From JBOGWY01 sp050694015 (lineage in GTDB: Bacteria > Actinomycetota > CADDZG01 > WHSQ01), in the NCBI GenBank assembly GCA_050694015.1, contig JBOGWY010000071.1, positions 1 through 14,750 of the forward strand: a stretch of DNA of 14,750 nucleotides, written 5' to 3'. Both the position numbers and the translations under genes were made by a program. The notes below the pieces were generated by a model. It made no database searches, had not been told where the DNA came from, and worked only from the letters and a program-made list of their open reading frames with translations. Below are positions 1-6,865 of the stretch, piece by piece (within the stretch, counting starts at the first letter, position 1; each line of letters starts with the position of its first letter).

Positions 1-1574
1 ACCGCGACGACAAGAGCTACCCGTACCTCGCGATCACGCTCGACGAGGAATACCCGCGGGCCCGGGTCATGCGGGGGCAGAAACGCAAAGGCGTCCGCTA
101 CTACGGTCCGTTCGCGCACGCGTACGCGATCCGGGACACGCTCGACCTGTTGCTGCGGACGTTCCCGATGCGGACCTGCTCGCAGGGCGTGTTCGACCGC
201 GCACGCCGGCGCGGCAAGCCGTGCCTGTTGTTCCACATCGAGCGCTGCGCGGGGCCGTGCGTAGAGGCCGTGGACGCCGACGAGCACCGGAAGATCGTTC
301 TGGAGCTGTGTGACTTCCTCGACGGCAACACGAAACCGGTCCTGAACCGCCTAGAGGATTCGATGAAGGAGTCGGCGACCAAGCAGGAGTACGAGCTTGC
401 GGCGAAGTTCCGTGACCAGCTCGAGAACGTCCGCAAGGTCATCGAGCGCCAGCAGATGGTGTCGTCGGAGTCCGAGGAGATGGACGTCGTCGGGTTCACC
501 GAGGACGAGCTCGAAGCCGCCTTCCAGGTCTTCTTCGTCCGGCGCGGACGCGTGACCGGACGCAAGGGTTTCATCGTCGACAAGGTTGAGGATCTCGACG
601 AACCGCAATTGATCGCCGGGTTCCTCGAACGGCTCTACGCCGAAGGCGACGTGCCGAAGCAGGTGCTCGTACCCGTGGAGCCCGCGGACGCAGACCTGAT
701 CCAACGGTGGCTCGCGACCAAGCGTGGGACGAAGGTGAAGATCCGCGTCCCTCAACGGGGCGAGAAGCGCGCGCTGCTGGAGACCGTCACGAGCAACGCA
801 CAGGAGTCGTTCTTCCGGCACCGCCTCAAGCGCTCGACGGACTTCGCGGCTCGGTCGCGGCAGCTGAACGAACTTCAGAACTATCTCGGGATGCAGGAGG
901 CACCGCTACGGATCGAGTGCTTCGACATCTCCAACATCGGCCCGACCGAGGCCGTGGGGTCGATGGTCGTCTTCGAGGACGGCATGCCGAAGCGCTCCGA
1001 CTACCGGCGCTTCTCGATCAAGTGGACCGAAGGCCCGAACGACGTGGCGATGATGGGCGAGGTTATCCGCCGCCGCTTCGCGCGCTTCCTGCACGAGAAG
1101 ACCGAGGACGGTTCCTCCAACGGCAAGCCCCGTAAGTTCGCCTACCCACCGAACCTCGTCGTGATCGACGGTGGCAAGGGACAGCTCAACCGTGCCGTCG
1201 AGGTGATGGGGGAGCTCGGCGTCCACGGGGTCAAGGTGGTGTCGCTCGCGAAGCGGATGGAAGAGGTGTTCGTGCCGGGGCAGGCCGAGTCCATCGTGAT
1301 CCCCAGGGGGGCCGAGTCGCTGTATCTGTTGCAGCAGATCCGCGACGAGGCGCACCGCTTCGCGATCACCTATCACCGCTTGAAGCGCGGGAAAAAGATG
1401 ACGCGCTCGGCCCTCGACGGCATCCCCGGTTTGGGGGAAGCTCGTCGCAAGCAATTGCTCAAACACTTCGGATCGGTGAAACAGGTGAGACAAGCCTCGC
1501 TCGAAGAGCTCTACTCGGTGCCGTCGCTGCCGAAGAAGGTGGCGGAGGCAGTCCACGAGGCGCTCGCGTCATGA
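1..1574 (+). CDS. uvrC: UvrABC excinuclease subunit C, 5' end cut by window edge
   Basis: UvrC makes the two incisions around a DNA lesion in nucleotide excision repair, acting in the cytoplasm after UvrA/UvrB load on damage. The reading frame is open from position 3, so the ATG at 69 is internal; 523 residues are visible and most of the N-terminal GIY-YIG nuclease domain is missing. Seen: the end of that domain (KRKGVRYYGPFAHA), four cysteines (MRTC, KPC, ERC, GPC) matching the Fe-S ligand pattern of the family, a UVR helix pair (YELAAKFRDQLENVRKVIERQQ), the RNase H-like second nuclease domain with FDIS and VIDGGKGQ acidic motifs and the DEAHRFAITYHR histidine, and C-terminal helix-hairpin-helix motifs (LDGIPGLGEARRKQLLKHFGS). 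The stop overlaps the ATG of a mini-ORF (ATGA). uvrC next to rapZ-yvcK is the usual actinobacterial arrangement. Identification is firm. Confidence 0.97.
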   Translation, partial: RDDKSYPYLAITLDEEYPRARVMRGQKRKGVRYYGPFAHAYAIRDTLDLLLRTFPMRTCSQGVFDRARRRGKPCLLFHIERCAGPCVEAVDADEHRKIVLELCDFLDGNTKPVLNRLEDSMKESATKQEYELAAKFRDQLENVRKVIERQQMVSSESEEMDVVGFTEDELEAAFQVFFVRRGRVTGRKGFIVDKVEDLDEPQLIAGFLERLYAEGDVPKQVLVPVEPADADLIQRWLATKRGTKVKIRVPQRGEKRALLETVTSNAQESFFRHRLKRSTDFAARSRQLNELQNYLGMQEAPLRIECFDISNIGPTEAVGSMVVFEDGMPKRSDYRRFSIKWTEGPNDVAMMGEVIRRRFARFLHEKTEDGSSNGKPRKFAYPPNLVVIDGGKGQLNRAVEVMGELGVHGVKVVSLAKRMEEVFVPGQAESIVIPRGAESLYLLQQIRDEAHRFAITYHRLKRGKKMTRSALDGIPGLGEARRKQLLKHFGSVKQVRQASLEELYSVPSLPKKVAEAVHEALAS

Positions 1575-1635
1575 CGATGACGCAGAACAAGCGCGTCATG
1601 ACGATGACGCAGAACGGAACTTCGTCATGACGATG
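1565..1635 (+). repeat. 27-bp tandem duplication plus a degenerate third copy at the uvrC/rapZ junction
   Basis: A 24-bp segment at 1565-1588 recurs identically at 1592-1615 (period 27). The core CGTCATGACGATG appears a third time at 1623-1635, where it includes the rapZ start codon. Each core contains the perfect 10-bp palindrome CGTCATGACG, at 1567-1576, 1594-1603 and 1623-1632. The units therefore duplicate start-codon context and also form three evenly spaced palindromes. Confidence 0.9.
1571..1630 (+). CDS. Putative 19-codon mini-ORF bridging uvrC and rapZ
   Basis: This short frame starts with ATG inside the uvrC stop (ATGA at 1571) and ends with TGA inside the rapZ start (ATGA at 1627), so it would fill the junction exactly and link both genes by termination-reinitiation. 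The peptide reads MTMTQNKRV followed by MTMTQNGTSS, an internal nine-residue duplication produced by a 27-bp tandem repeat. The rapZ N-terminus (MTMDQDKN) resembles the same unit but lies in a different frame, because the second and third units are 29 bp apart. No clear Shine-Dalgarno sequence precedes it. It may be a real coupling peptide, a leftover of a duplicated rapZ start, or a chance frame; whether it is translated cannot be told from sequence. Confidence 0.35.
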   Translation: MTMTQNKRVMTMTQNGTSS

Positions 1636-2556
1636 GATCAGGACAAGAACGCGCAGTCCAGGAGCCGCCGGCGCGCGACACGGCACGTGGACGTGACGGT
1701 CATCACCGGGCTCTCGGGGGCCGGTCGCTCCGTCGCCGCCAACGCGCTCGAGGACCTGGGGTGGTTCGTGATCGACAACCTGCCGCCGACGCTGATCCGG
1801 CGCTTCTTGACCCTCGCGCTCGCACCCGGTAACGACATCACGCGGGTTGCGCTCGTGATCGACGCGCGTGGCGGTGCGTTCTTCGAGGAGGCGACGCACG
1901 AGCTCGAGAAGGTCCGCCGCGATGTGTCGAACTACCGGCTGGTGTTCCTCGAGGCGTCCGACGACGCGCTCGTCCGCCGTTTCGACGCGAGCCGCCGCCG
2001 TCATCCGCTCGCTACCGACGACCCGGTGCTGGTAGGGATCCAACGAGAGCGACAGTTGATGTCGCGCTTCCGCGAGGGCGCCGACCTGATCATCGACACC
2101 TCCGACCTTTCGGTGCGCGACCTACGCGCCAAGATCGGCGGCTACTTCGAGGGCGGCACACCTGCCGAGGGACTGAAGACGACCGTTATCTCGTTCGGTT
2201 ACAAGTTCGGGCTCCCGCTCGACGCCGACATCGTGCTCGACGTGCGCTTCCTGCCGAACCCGCACTGGATCCCCGAGTTGCGCGAGCTAACCGGCCGCGA
2301 CGGACCGGTCAAGGACTACGTCCTGCAGCAGGATCCGACGACCGATTTCCTCGACCGGACCCGCGACCTCTTCGCCGTACTGTTGCCCGGTTACCAGGAG
2401 GAGGGGCGTCACTACCTGACGGTCGCGGTCGGATGCACCGGAGGTCGTCATCGTTCGGTGGTGCTCGCTCAGGAGATCGCGCGCTTCATCGAAGAGAAGG
2501 GCTTCCACGTGAAGACGATCCACCGTGACGTCGACCGGCCCCCGGTGGAGCCGTGA
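1627..2556 (+). CDS. rapZ: RNase adapter / nucleotide-binding protein RapZ (YvcJ family)
   Basis: RapZ-family proteins are cytoplasmic P-loop NTPases. In Escherichia coli RapZ controls glucosamine-6-phosphate synthesis through small-RNA decay, and YvcJ in Bacillus hydrolyses GTP; the actinobacterial role is less clear. The 309-residue length fits the family, after a basic, poorly conserved first 20 residues. Seen: Walker A GLSGAGRS at residues 28-35 (Arg where many P-loops have Lys, common in actinobacterial homologues), DLGWFVIDNLPP directly after it, a Walker-B-like LVIDARGG, RFRE.ADLIIDTSDL in the middle, SFGYKFGLPLDADIVLDVRFLPNP at the start of the C-terminal domain, and the signature VAVGCTGGRHRSVVLAQEIA near the end. 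The start overlaps the mini-ORF stop by ATGA; ATG at 1633 is an alternative. The stop overlaps the yvcK start by GTGA, so translational coupling is likely. Confidence 0.95.
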   Translation: MTMDQDKNAQSRSRRRATRHVDVTVITGLSGAGRSVAANALEDLGWFVIDNLPPTLIRRFLTLALAPGNDITRVALVIDARGGAFFEEATHELEKVRRDVSNYRLVFLEASDDALVRRFDASRRRHPLATDDPVLVGIQRERQLMSRFREGADLIIDTSDLSVRDLRAKIGGYFEGGTPAEGLKTTVISFGYKFGLPLDADIVLDVRFLPNPHWIPELRELTGRDGPVKDYVLQQDPTTDFLDRTRDLFAVLLPGYQEEGRHYLTVAVGCTGGRHRSVVLAQEIARFIEEKGFHVKTIHRDVDRPPVEP

Positions 2557-3440
2557 AGGTAGTCGGCATCGGCGGCGGCCACGGCCTCGCGGCCACCCTG
2601 CGCGCGGCGCGGGAGTACGCGGACGACATCGCGGCCGTCGTCACGGTCGCCGACGACGGAGGCTCCTCCGGCCGGCTGACGCGGGAACTCGGTATCCCTC
2701 CTCCCGGAGACATCCGCAACTGTCTCGTCGCGCTCGCCGGCGACACCGAGCTCGGCGAGCTCTACCAGCACCGTTTCGTCGGGGGGCTCCTCACGGGTCA
2801 CACGCTGGGGAACCTTGTGATCGCCGCGCTGGCCGAGACCACGCACGACTTCGCCGCCGCGGTGGCTCGCGCCGGTGAACTCCTCAAGTGTGAGGGTCAC
2901 GTCTATCCCGCGACGACCCATCTCGTCGAGCTCGGAGCGCACGTGGAGGGCGGCGAGATCGAGGGCCAGGTCGCCGTCGCCCAGACCAAGACGCGCATCG
3001 AATCCGTTTTCCTCGCACCCGCCGATCCGCCTCCGTGCGTGGGCGCGGTCAACGCGATCAGGGCCGCCGATCAGATCGTCCTCGGGCCCGGGAGCCTTTA
3101 CACGAGCCTGATCGCCACGCTCCTCGTGCCGGGGATCGGGTCGGCGGTACGCCACTCCAAGGCGCACAAGATCTTCGTCTGCAACGGACGCCCGCAGAAG
3201 GGCGAGACCGAGGACCTCGATGCGACCGCGCACCTGCGCGCGCTGATCCGACACGGCGGCGAGGGGATCGCCGACACGATGGTCGTGCAACGACCCGAGC
3301 TCGAGGACGACGGGGTGGAGGTCGACATAGCGGAGCTCGAAGCCCTCGGCGTTACCGTCGTCGAGGCGGATGTCGTCAGGCCCGATGGGGGTCACGATCC
3401 GGGCCCTCTGGCAGGGGTGTTGTCGACGCTGTCCCGATAG
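2553..3440 (+). CDS. yvcK: YvcK / CofD-like gluconeogenesis factor
   Basis: YvcK-family proteins resemble the 2-phospho-L-lactate transferase CofD. In Bacillus YvcK is needed for growth on gluconeogenic carbon sources and binds UDP-sugars, and mycobacterial CuvA is linked to cell-wall growth. The 295-residue product begins at GTG 2553, which overlaps the rapZ stop; this start puts the glycine loop (VVGIGGGHGLAATL) at the very N-terminus, as expected. Further family motifs seen are VADDGGSSGRLTRELGIPPPGD, LLTGHTLGNLVIAAL, AIRAADQIVLGPGSLYTSL and the late KIFVCN. The protein ends in LAGVLSTLSR, matching a normal C-terminus. In most Actinomycetota whiA follows directly; here it does not, and gap comes after only 53 bp. 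Confidence 0.95.
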   Translation: MKVVGIGGGHGLAATLRAAREYADDIAAVVTVADDGGSSGRLTRELGIPPPGDIRNCLVALAGDTELGELYQHRFVGGLLTGHTLGNLVIAALAETTHDFAAAVARAGELLKCEGHVYPATTHLVELGAHVEGGEIEGQVAVAQTKTRIESVFLAPADPPPCVGAVNAIRAADQIVLGPGSLYTSLIATLLVPGIGSAVRHSKAHKIFVCNGRPQKGETEDLDATAHLRALIRHGGEGIADTMVVQRPELEDDGVEVDIAELEALGVTVVEADVVRPDGGHDPGPLAGVLSTLSR

Positions 3441-3443
3441 ACT
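3438..3443 (+). promoter_or_regulatory. Possible -10 box upstream of gap
   Basis: TAGACT overlaps the yvcK stop codon and would start transcription near 3450, giving gap a short leader of about 44 nt. It matches the TAnACT form seen before pgk, the repressor gene and the tRNA. No -35 at standard spacing is evident (TTGTCG at 3420-3425 is too close, 12 nt). Confidence 0.3.
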
Positions 3444-3480
3444 GGACTGAATATCCCCTAAAAGCATCCAGGAAACGAAC

Positions 3481-3486
3481 AGGAGG
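3481..3486 (+). promoter_or_regulatory. Strong ribosome binding site of gap
   Basis: AGGAGG lies 7 nt before ATG 3494. It fixes the gap start and rules out the long in-frame extension reaching back into yvcK. Confidence 0.85.
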
Positions 3487-3493
3487 GACGTCG

Positions 3494-4501
3494 ATGGCGA
3501 CGCGTATCGGTATCAACGGGTTCGGGCGGATCGGGCGCAATTTCTTCCGGGCGCTGCGTGCCAAGGGCGCAGACCTCGAGGTCGTGGCGATGAACGACCT
3601 CGGCGACGCGGAGACCATGGCCCACCTGCTCAAGTACGACTCGGTCTTCGGGCGCTTCGAAGGCGAGGTCAAGGTCACCGACAGTGGCTTCTCGATCGAC
3701 GGCAAGGACATCAAGCTCCTGTCCGAGCGTGACCCGGCCAACCTGCCGTGGGGCGACCTCGGCGTGGACATCGTGATCGAATCGACCGGTTTCTTCACCA
3801 AGCGGGCGGACGCCGCGAAGCACATCGACGGCGGCGCCAAGAAGGTCATCATCTCGGCCCCCGCGAAGGACGAGGACGTCACGATCGTCATGGGCGTCAA
3901 CCATGAGGACTACGACCCTGCCAACCACCAGATCATCAGCAATGCGTCGTGCACCACGAACTGCGTCGTGCCGCTCGCGAAGGTCCTCCAGGACAAGTGG
4001 GGGATCGAGAAGGGGTTCATGACGACGTGCCACGCGTACACGAATGACCAGAACACGCTCGACCTCGCGCGCGACAACCTGCGTCGTGCTCGGGCCGCGG
4101 CGATCAACATCATTCCGACGTCGACGGGGGCCGCGAAGGCGGCATCGCTGACGATGCCGGAGCTCAAGGGCCGCCTCGACGGTCTCGCGTTGCGCGTGCC
4201 GGTGCCCGACGGTTCGATCACCGACCTCGTCGCGGTGATCGGATCCGAGGTCACCAAGGAAGACGTCAACGACGCCTACAAGGAAGCGGCGCAGTCGAAG
4301 GCCATGCAGGGCATCCTCAAGTACACCGACGACGAGATCGTGTCCTCCGACATCGTCGGCGACTCGTACAGCTGCATCATCGACGGTCAGTCGACGATGG
4401 CGAACGGGAACATGGTCAAGGTGCTGGGCTGGTACGACAACGAGTGGGGCTACTCGAACCGCCTCGTCGACGTAACCGAACTGGTCGCCAAGAGCCTCTA
4501 G
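3494..4501 (+). CDS. gap: Glyceraldehyde-3-phosphate dehydrogenase, type I
   Basis: This cytoplasmic enzyme oxidises glyceraldehyde-3-phosphate to 1,3-bisphosphoglycerate with NAD+ and is the entry to lower glycolysis. At 335 residues it is full length. Seen: the Rossmann start RIGINGFGRIGRN, Asp35 at the end of the second beta strand (typical for NAD preference), the active-site ASCTTNC with catalytic Cys153, His180 in TTCHAYTND, RRARAAA..IIPTSTGAAKA, and the C-terminal WYDNEWGYSNR. The loop that reads LDLPHKD in Bacillus reads LDLARDN here, losing the proline (Ala192) linked in the literature to strict NAD use while keeping the leucine; a mild relaxation of cofactor choice is possible but unproven. 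The start is set by AGGAGG 7 nt upstream. It is followed by a hairpin and a membrane protein gene rather than directly by pgk. Confidence 0.97.
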   Translation: MATRIGINGFGRIGRNFFRALRAKGADLEVVAMNDLGDAETMAHLLKYDSVFGRFEGEVKVTDSGFSIDGKDIKLLSERDPANLPWGDLGVDIVIESTGFFTKRADAAKHIDGGAKKVIISAPAKDEDVTIVMGVNHEDYDPANHQIISNASCTTNCVVPLAKVLQDKWGIEKGFMTTCHAYTNDQNTLDLARDNLRRARAAAINIIPTSTGAAKAASLTMPELKGRLDGLALRVPVPDGSITDLVAVIGSEVTKEDVNDAYKEAAQSKAMQGILKYTDDEIVSSDIVGDSYSCIIDGQSTMANGNMVKVLGWYDNEWGYSNRLVDVTELVAKSL

Positions 4502-4518
4502 ACGTCACACGAACTAGC

Positions 4519-4542
4519 GACGCGCTGCAGCTGAAGCGCGTC
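4519..4542 (+). terminator. Hairpin after gap
   Basis: GACGCGCT (4519-4526) pairs perfectly with AGCGCGTC (4535-4542) across an 8-nt loop, 17 bp after the gap stop. No T-run follows, so it is either a weak terminator or an mRNA-end stabiliser. The rest of 4502-4678 holds a second short hairpin (ACGCG/CGCGT, 4634-4646) that shares the 11-mer CGACGCGCTGC with this one. A TTGTAC at 4554-4559 is seen, but there is no convincing -10 box. Confidence 0.45.
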
Positions 4543-4666
4543 ACGACAACGATTTGTACACCGTTCGTCCGTTGCATCTACGTACTCCCGCGCCGTAAAA
4601 GAGGCTCACGTACAGGTGGGTTCTCTCGTGACGACGCGCTGCGCGTTCGAGGGCCCGTGAACGACC

Positions 4667-4673
4667 GAAGGAG
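4667..4673 (+). promoter_or_regulatory. Ribosome binding site deciding the start of the exported repeat protein
   Basis: GAAGGAG sits 5 nt before ATG 4679. The alternative GTG at 4673 overlaps this site and would have no binding site of its own, so ATG 4679 is preferred. Confidence 0.7.
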
Positions 4674-4678
4674 TGCCA

Positions 4679-5608
4679 ATGAAAGTGTGGACGAAGCTCT
4701 GGACCAGGACGCTTGAGGTTGCGGCAGTCGCCTCGCTGGTGGCCGTACTCGTGCTGCTCGTCGCATCTCCTGCCTTTGCCGCGGACGGGTCGAAGGACGA
4801 GGCGATCGTCATCTTCAACGGGGATGTTCGTGTTGGGACCGCGGATGCGGCCGGAGACGTTGTCGCGTTCAACGGATCCATCACGATCGACGGCGATGTA
4901 GATGGGAACGTAGTGGCATTGAACGGCCCCATCGAGGTCGCCGGCGACGTCACCGGGGATGTCGTGGCGCTGAACGGCCGTATCAGGGTCGCGGAAGACG
5001 CGACGATCGGTGGGAACGTGCAAGGGCGCTTCGCACCCATCATCGAAGACGGAGCCTCCGTCGACGGAAACGTGGGCACGATCGACATCGACGCGTTCGA
5101 TGTCGCGGGCGACATCGTCGACATCGGGCTGTGGCTTGCGATCAGCTTCTCGACCTTGGTCCTCGCGTTCGGGCTCGTGCTGTTCCTCCCTCGTGCGTCG
5201 GACCAGATCGCATCGATGAGCGGCGGGAGAGCTCCGGCCGCGATCGGGTGGGGGCTCGCCCTCTTTATCGGCATCCCCATCGTCGGAGCGTTGTTCGCAG
5301 CGACGCTCATCGGCCTCCCGTTGGGAGTCGGTCTGCTGTTGCTCATAGCTCCGCTGTACGCGATCGGTTACACGATCGCCGCGTATGTCTTGGGTCGTTC
5401 GATCGTCCGTCCGCCCGGTTCCCGCTACCTTGCGGCTCTCGTCGGCGTCGCGATCATGCGCGGGGTTGCCCTGCTCCCGGTGCTCGGAGGACTCACGTGG
5501 TTCGGGGCGACCGTCTTCGGCCTCGGCATAATCGTCGTGGCGACCGCAGCGGCGCGGCCTCGCGCGGCTTCGGGCATGCCCGCGCCGGTGCCGGGACTGC
5601 TTCGGTAA
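4679..5608 (+). CDS. Exported beta-repeat (bactofilin-like) multi-pass membrane protein
   Basis: No exact function is recognised. The 309-residue product has a signal sequence (basic start, hydrophobic core at about 14-30, probable cleavage at AFA-AD near residue 34). A repeat domain then follows at about 44-140, with three exact 17-residue units beginning GDVVAFNG, GNVVALNG and GDVVALNG, then looser GGNV and GNV turns. This is the pattern of right-handed beta-solenoids such as bactofilin or polymer-forming domains. From about residue 149 there are several hydrophobic segments (GLWLAISFSTLVLAFGLVLF; GWGLALFIGIPIVGALFAAT; GLLLLIAPLYAIGYTIAAY; a last pair near 265-300). Inferred topology places the solenoid outside and a membrane anchor after it, unlike classical cytoplasmic bactofilins. 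It lies between gap and pgk with its own ribosome binding site and a following hairpin, so it may be a separate unit. Confidence 0.75.
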   Translation: MKVWTKLWTRTLEVAAVASLVAVLVLLVASPAFAADGSKDEAIVIFNGDVRVGTADAAGDVVAFNGSITIDGDVDGNVVALNGPIEVAGDVTGDVVALNGRIRVAEDATIGGNVQGRFAPIIEDGASVDGNVGTIDIDAFDVAGDIVDIGLWLAISFSTLVLAFGLVLFLPRASDQIASMSGGRAPAAIGWGLALFIGIPIVGALFAATLIGLPLGVGLLLLIAPLYAIGYTIAAYVLGRSIVRPPGSRYLAALVGVAIMRGVALLPVLGGLTWFGATVFGLGIIVVATAAARPRAASGMPAPVPGLLR

Positions 5609-5626
5609 CGACCATCTAGTTTCGTC

Positions 5627-5664
5627 GTAGAGGCCCGGCCCGCATCGGCGGCTCGGGCCTCTAC
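5627..5664 (+). terminator. 11-bp inverted repeat between the membrane protein gene and pgk
   Basis: GTAGAGGCCCG (5627-5637) and CGGGCCTCTAC (5654-5664) are perfect complements around a 16-nt loop. It lies 19 bp after the preceding stop and could end that transcript, although no T-run follows. The right arm overlaps the putative -10 box of pgk, so it could equally be an operator. Confidence 0.55.
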
Positions 5665-5667
5665 ACT
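5662..5667 (+). promoter_or_regulatory. Putative -10 box of a leaderless pgk transcript
   Basis: TACACT ends 7 nt before the pgk ATG (5675), the distance expected when transcription begins at the start codon. No Shine-Dalgarno sequence precedes the ATG, in keeping with leaderless translation, which is frequent in Actinomycetota. No clear -35 is visible. Confidence 0.5.
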
Positions 5668-5674
5668 GCGGCTC

Positions 5675-6865
5675 ATGCCGCCGACAGGACTTCCGACCAT
5701 CGACAGCCTCGACGTCGCCGACAAGCGCGTGCTCGTGCGATGCGACCTGAACGTCCCTCTCAAGGACGGGCGGATCACCGATGACCTCCGGATCCGCGCT
5801 GCAGTGCCCACGCTTCAGGACCTCCTGGAAAGGGGGGGCCGGCTCGTCGTGTGCTCGCACCTCGGTCGCCCGAAGGGGCAGGTGAAAGAAGACCTTCGCC
5901 TCGCTCCGGTGGCGGCGCGCCTCGGCGACCTGCTCGGACGCAGCATCACCTACGTGGACGAAGTCGTGGGGGACAAGGTCACCGAGGCCTGCGCGTCCGA
6001 TGCCGAGATCGTGCTTCTCGAGAACCTTCGCTTCGAGGCGGGTGAGGAGAAGAACGATCCGGTCCTGGCCGAGAGGCTCGCGTCCCTCGCCGACGCCTAC
6101 GTCGATGATGCGTTCGGGGCCGCGCACCGAGCTCACGCCTCGATCGTCGGCGTTGCGGAGCGGCTGCCGTCTGCCGCCGGACACCTCGTCGCCGACGAGG
6201 TCGAGAAGCTCGAGCGTCTGCTGCGCGACCCGGAGCCGCCATTCGTCGCGGTGCTCGGCGGAGCCAAGGTCTCCGACAAGCTCGATGTGATCGGCAACCT
6301 CTTGGAGCGCGTCGACAGGATCTGCATCGGCGGCGCGATGGCGTTCACACTCCTGGTCGCACGCGGCGAAGAGGTGGGACGCTCGCTGGTAGAGGAGGAC
6401 CGCGTCGACGACGTCAAGCAGGTTCTCACGCAGGCAGAGAGCAAGGGCATCGACATCCTGCTGCCGACCGACGTGGTCGCGGCCGATTCACCCGACGAGG
6501 GCGCCGCCTACGAAACGGTTCCGATCGGACGCATCGGAGATCGGATGGGCGTCGACATCGGTCCCGAGACCGAGGCGGCATTCTCGGACGCGATCGTCTC
6601 TGCGAAGACGGTGTTGTGGAACGGGCCCATGGGGATCTTCGAGATAGACGCGTACGCGAGCGGCACGCGGGCCGTGGCGCAGGCGATCGCGAAGGCGACC
6701 TCGAACGGCGCCTACACGGTCGCAGGCGGCGGCGATTCTGCCGCGGCCCTCAAACAACTAGGGATGACCGACGCGGTCTCGCATCTCTCGACGGGGGGCG
6801 GGGCATCGCTCGAGCTCCTGGAGGGCAAGGACCTCCCGGGGATCGCGGTCCTCAGAAAGAAGTAA
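5675..6865 (+). CDS. pgk: Phosphoglycerate kinase
   Basis: This cytoplasmic enzyme transfers phosphate from 1,3-bisphosphoglycerate to ADP, the first ATP-forming step of lower glycolysis. At 396 residues it is complete. Seen: the substrate-binding VLVRCDLNVPLKDGRITDD (Asp24, Asn26), VVCSHLGRPKG, LLENLRFEAGEEKND, YVDDAFGAAHRAHASI, the GGAKVSDKLDVIGNLL nucleotide-side motif, VLWNGPMGIFE, and TVAGGGDSAAAL close to the end followed by HLSTGGGASLELLEGKDLPGI. The ATG at 5675 is the only start giving the normal N-terminus; it lacks a ribosome binding site and follows a -10 box at leaderless distance. pgk is separated from gap by the exported repeat protein and from tpiA by a structured 119-nt leader. 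Confidence 0.97.
   Translation: MPPTGLPTIDSLDVADKRVLVRCDLNVPLKDGRITDDLRIRAAVPTLQDLLERGGRLVVCSHLGRPKGQVKEDLRLAPVAARLGDLLGRSITYVDEVVGDKVTEACASDAEIVLLENLRFEAGEEKNDPVLAERLASLADAYVDDAFGAAHRAHASIVGVAERLPSAAGHLVADEVEKLERLLRDPEPPFVAVLGGAKVSDKLDVIGNLLERVDRICIGGAMAFTLLVARGEEVGRSLVEEDRVDDVKQVLTQAESKGIDILLPTDVVAADSPDEGAAYETVPIGRIGDRMGVDIGPETEAAFSDAIVSAKTVLWNGPMGIFEIDAYASGTRAVAQAIAKATSNGAYTVAGGGDSAAALKQLGMTDAVSHLSTGGGASLELLEGKDLPGIAVLRKK

Noticed and set aside
69..71. ATG 69 as the real uvrC start
   Set aside because: Upstream codons 3-68 read on as conserved UvrC sequence (DDKSYPYLAITLDEEYPRA), so the gene is cut by the window edge, not shortened.
2469..3467. 332-residue open frame on the minus strand over yvcK
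   Set aside because: yvcK is unmistakable on the + strand, and the reverse frame shows no recognisable motif.
3035..3493. In-frame upstream extension of gap into yvcK
   Set aside because: The translated extension is Arg/Gly-rich shadow sequence. The true start is fixed by AGGAGG before ATG 3494 and by the normal GAPDH N-terminus.
4541..6184. 547-residue open frame on the minus strand
   Set aside because: It lies antisense to the exported repeat protein and pgk, is very rich in Arg/Asp/Glu/His, has no domain pattern and no ribosome binding site. It is a GC-rich shadow frame.
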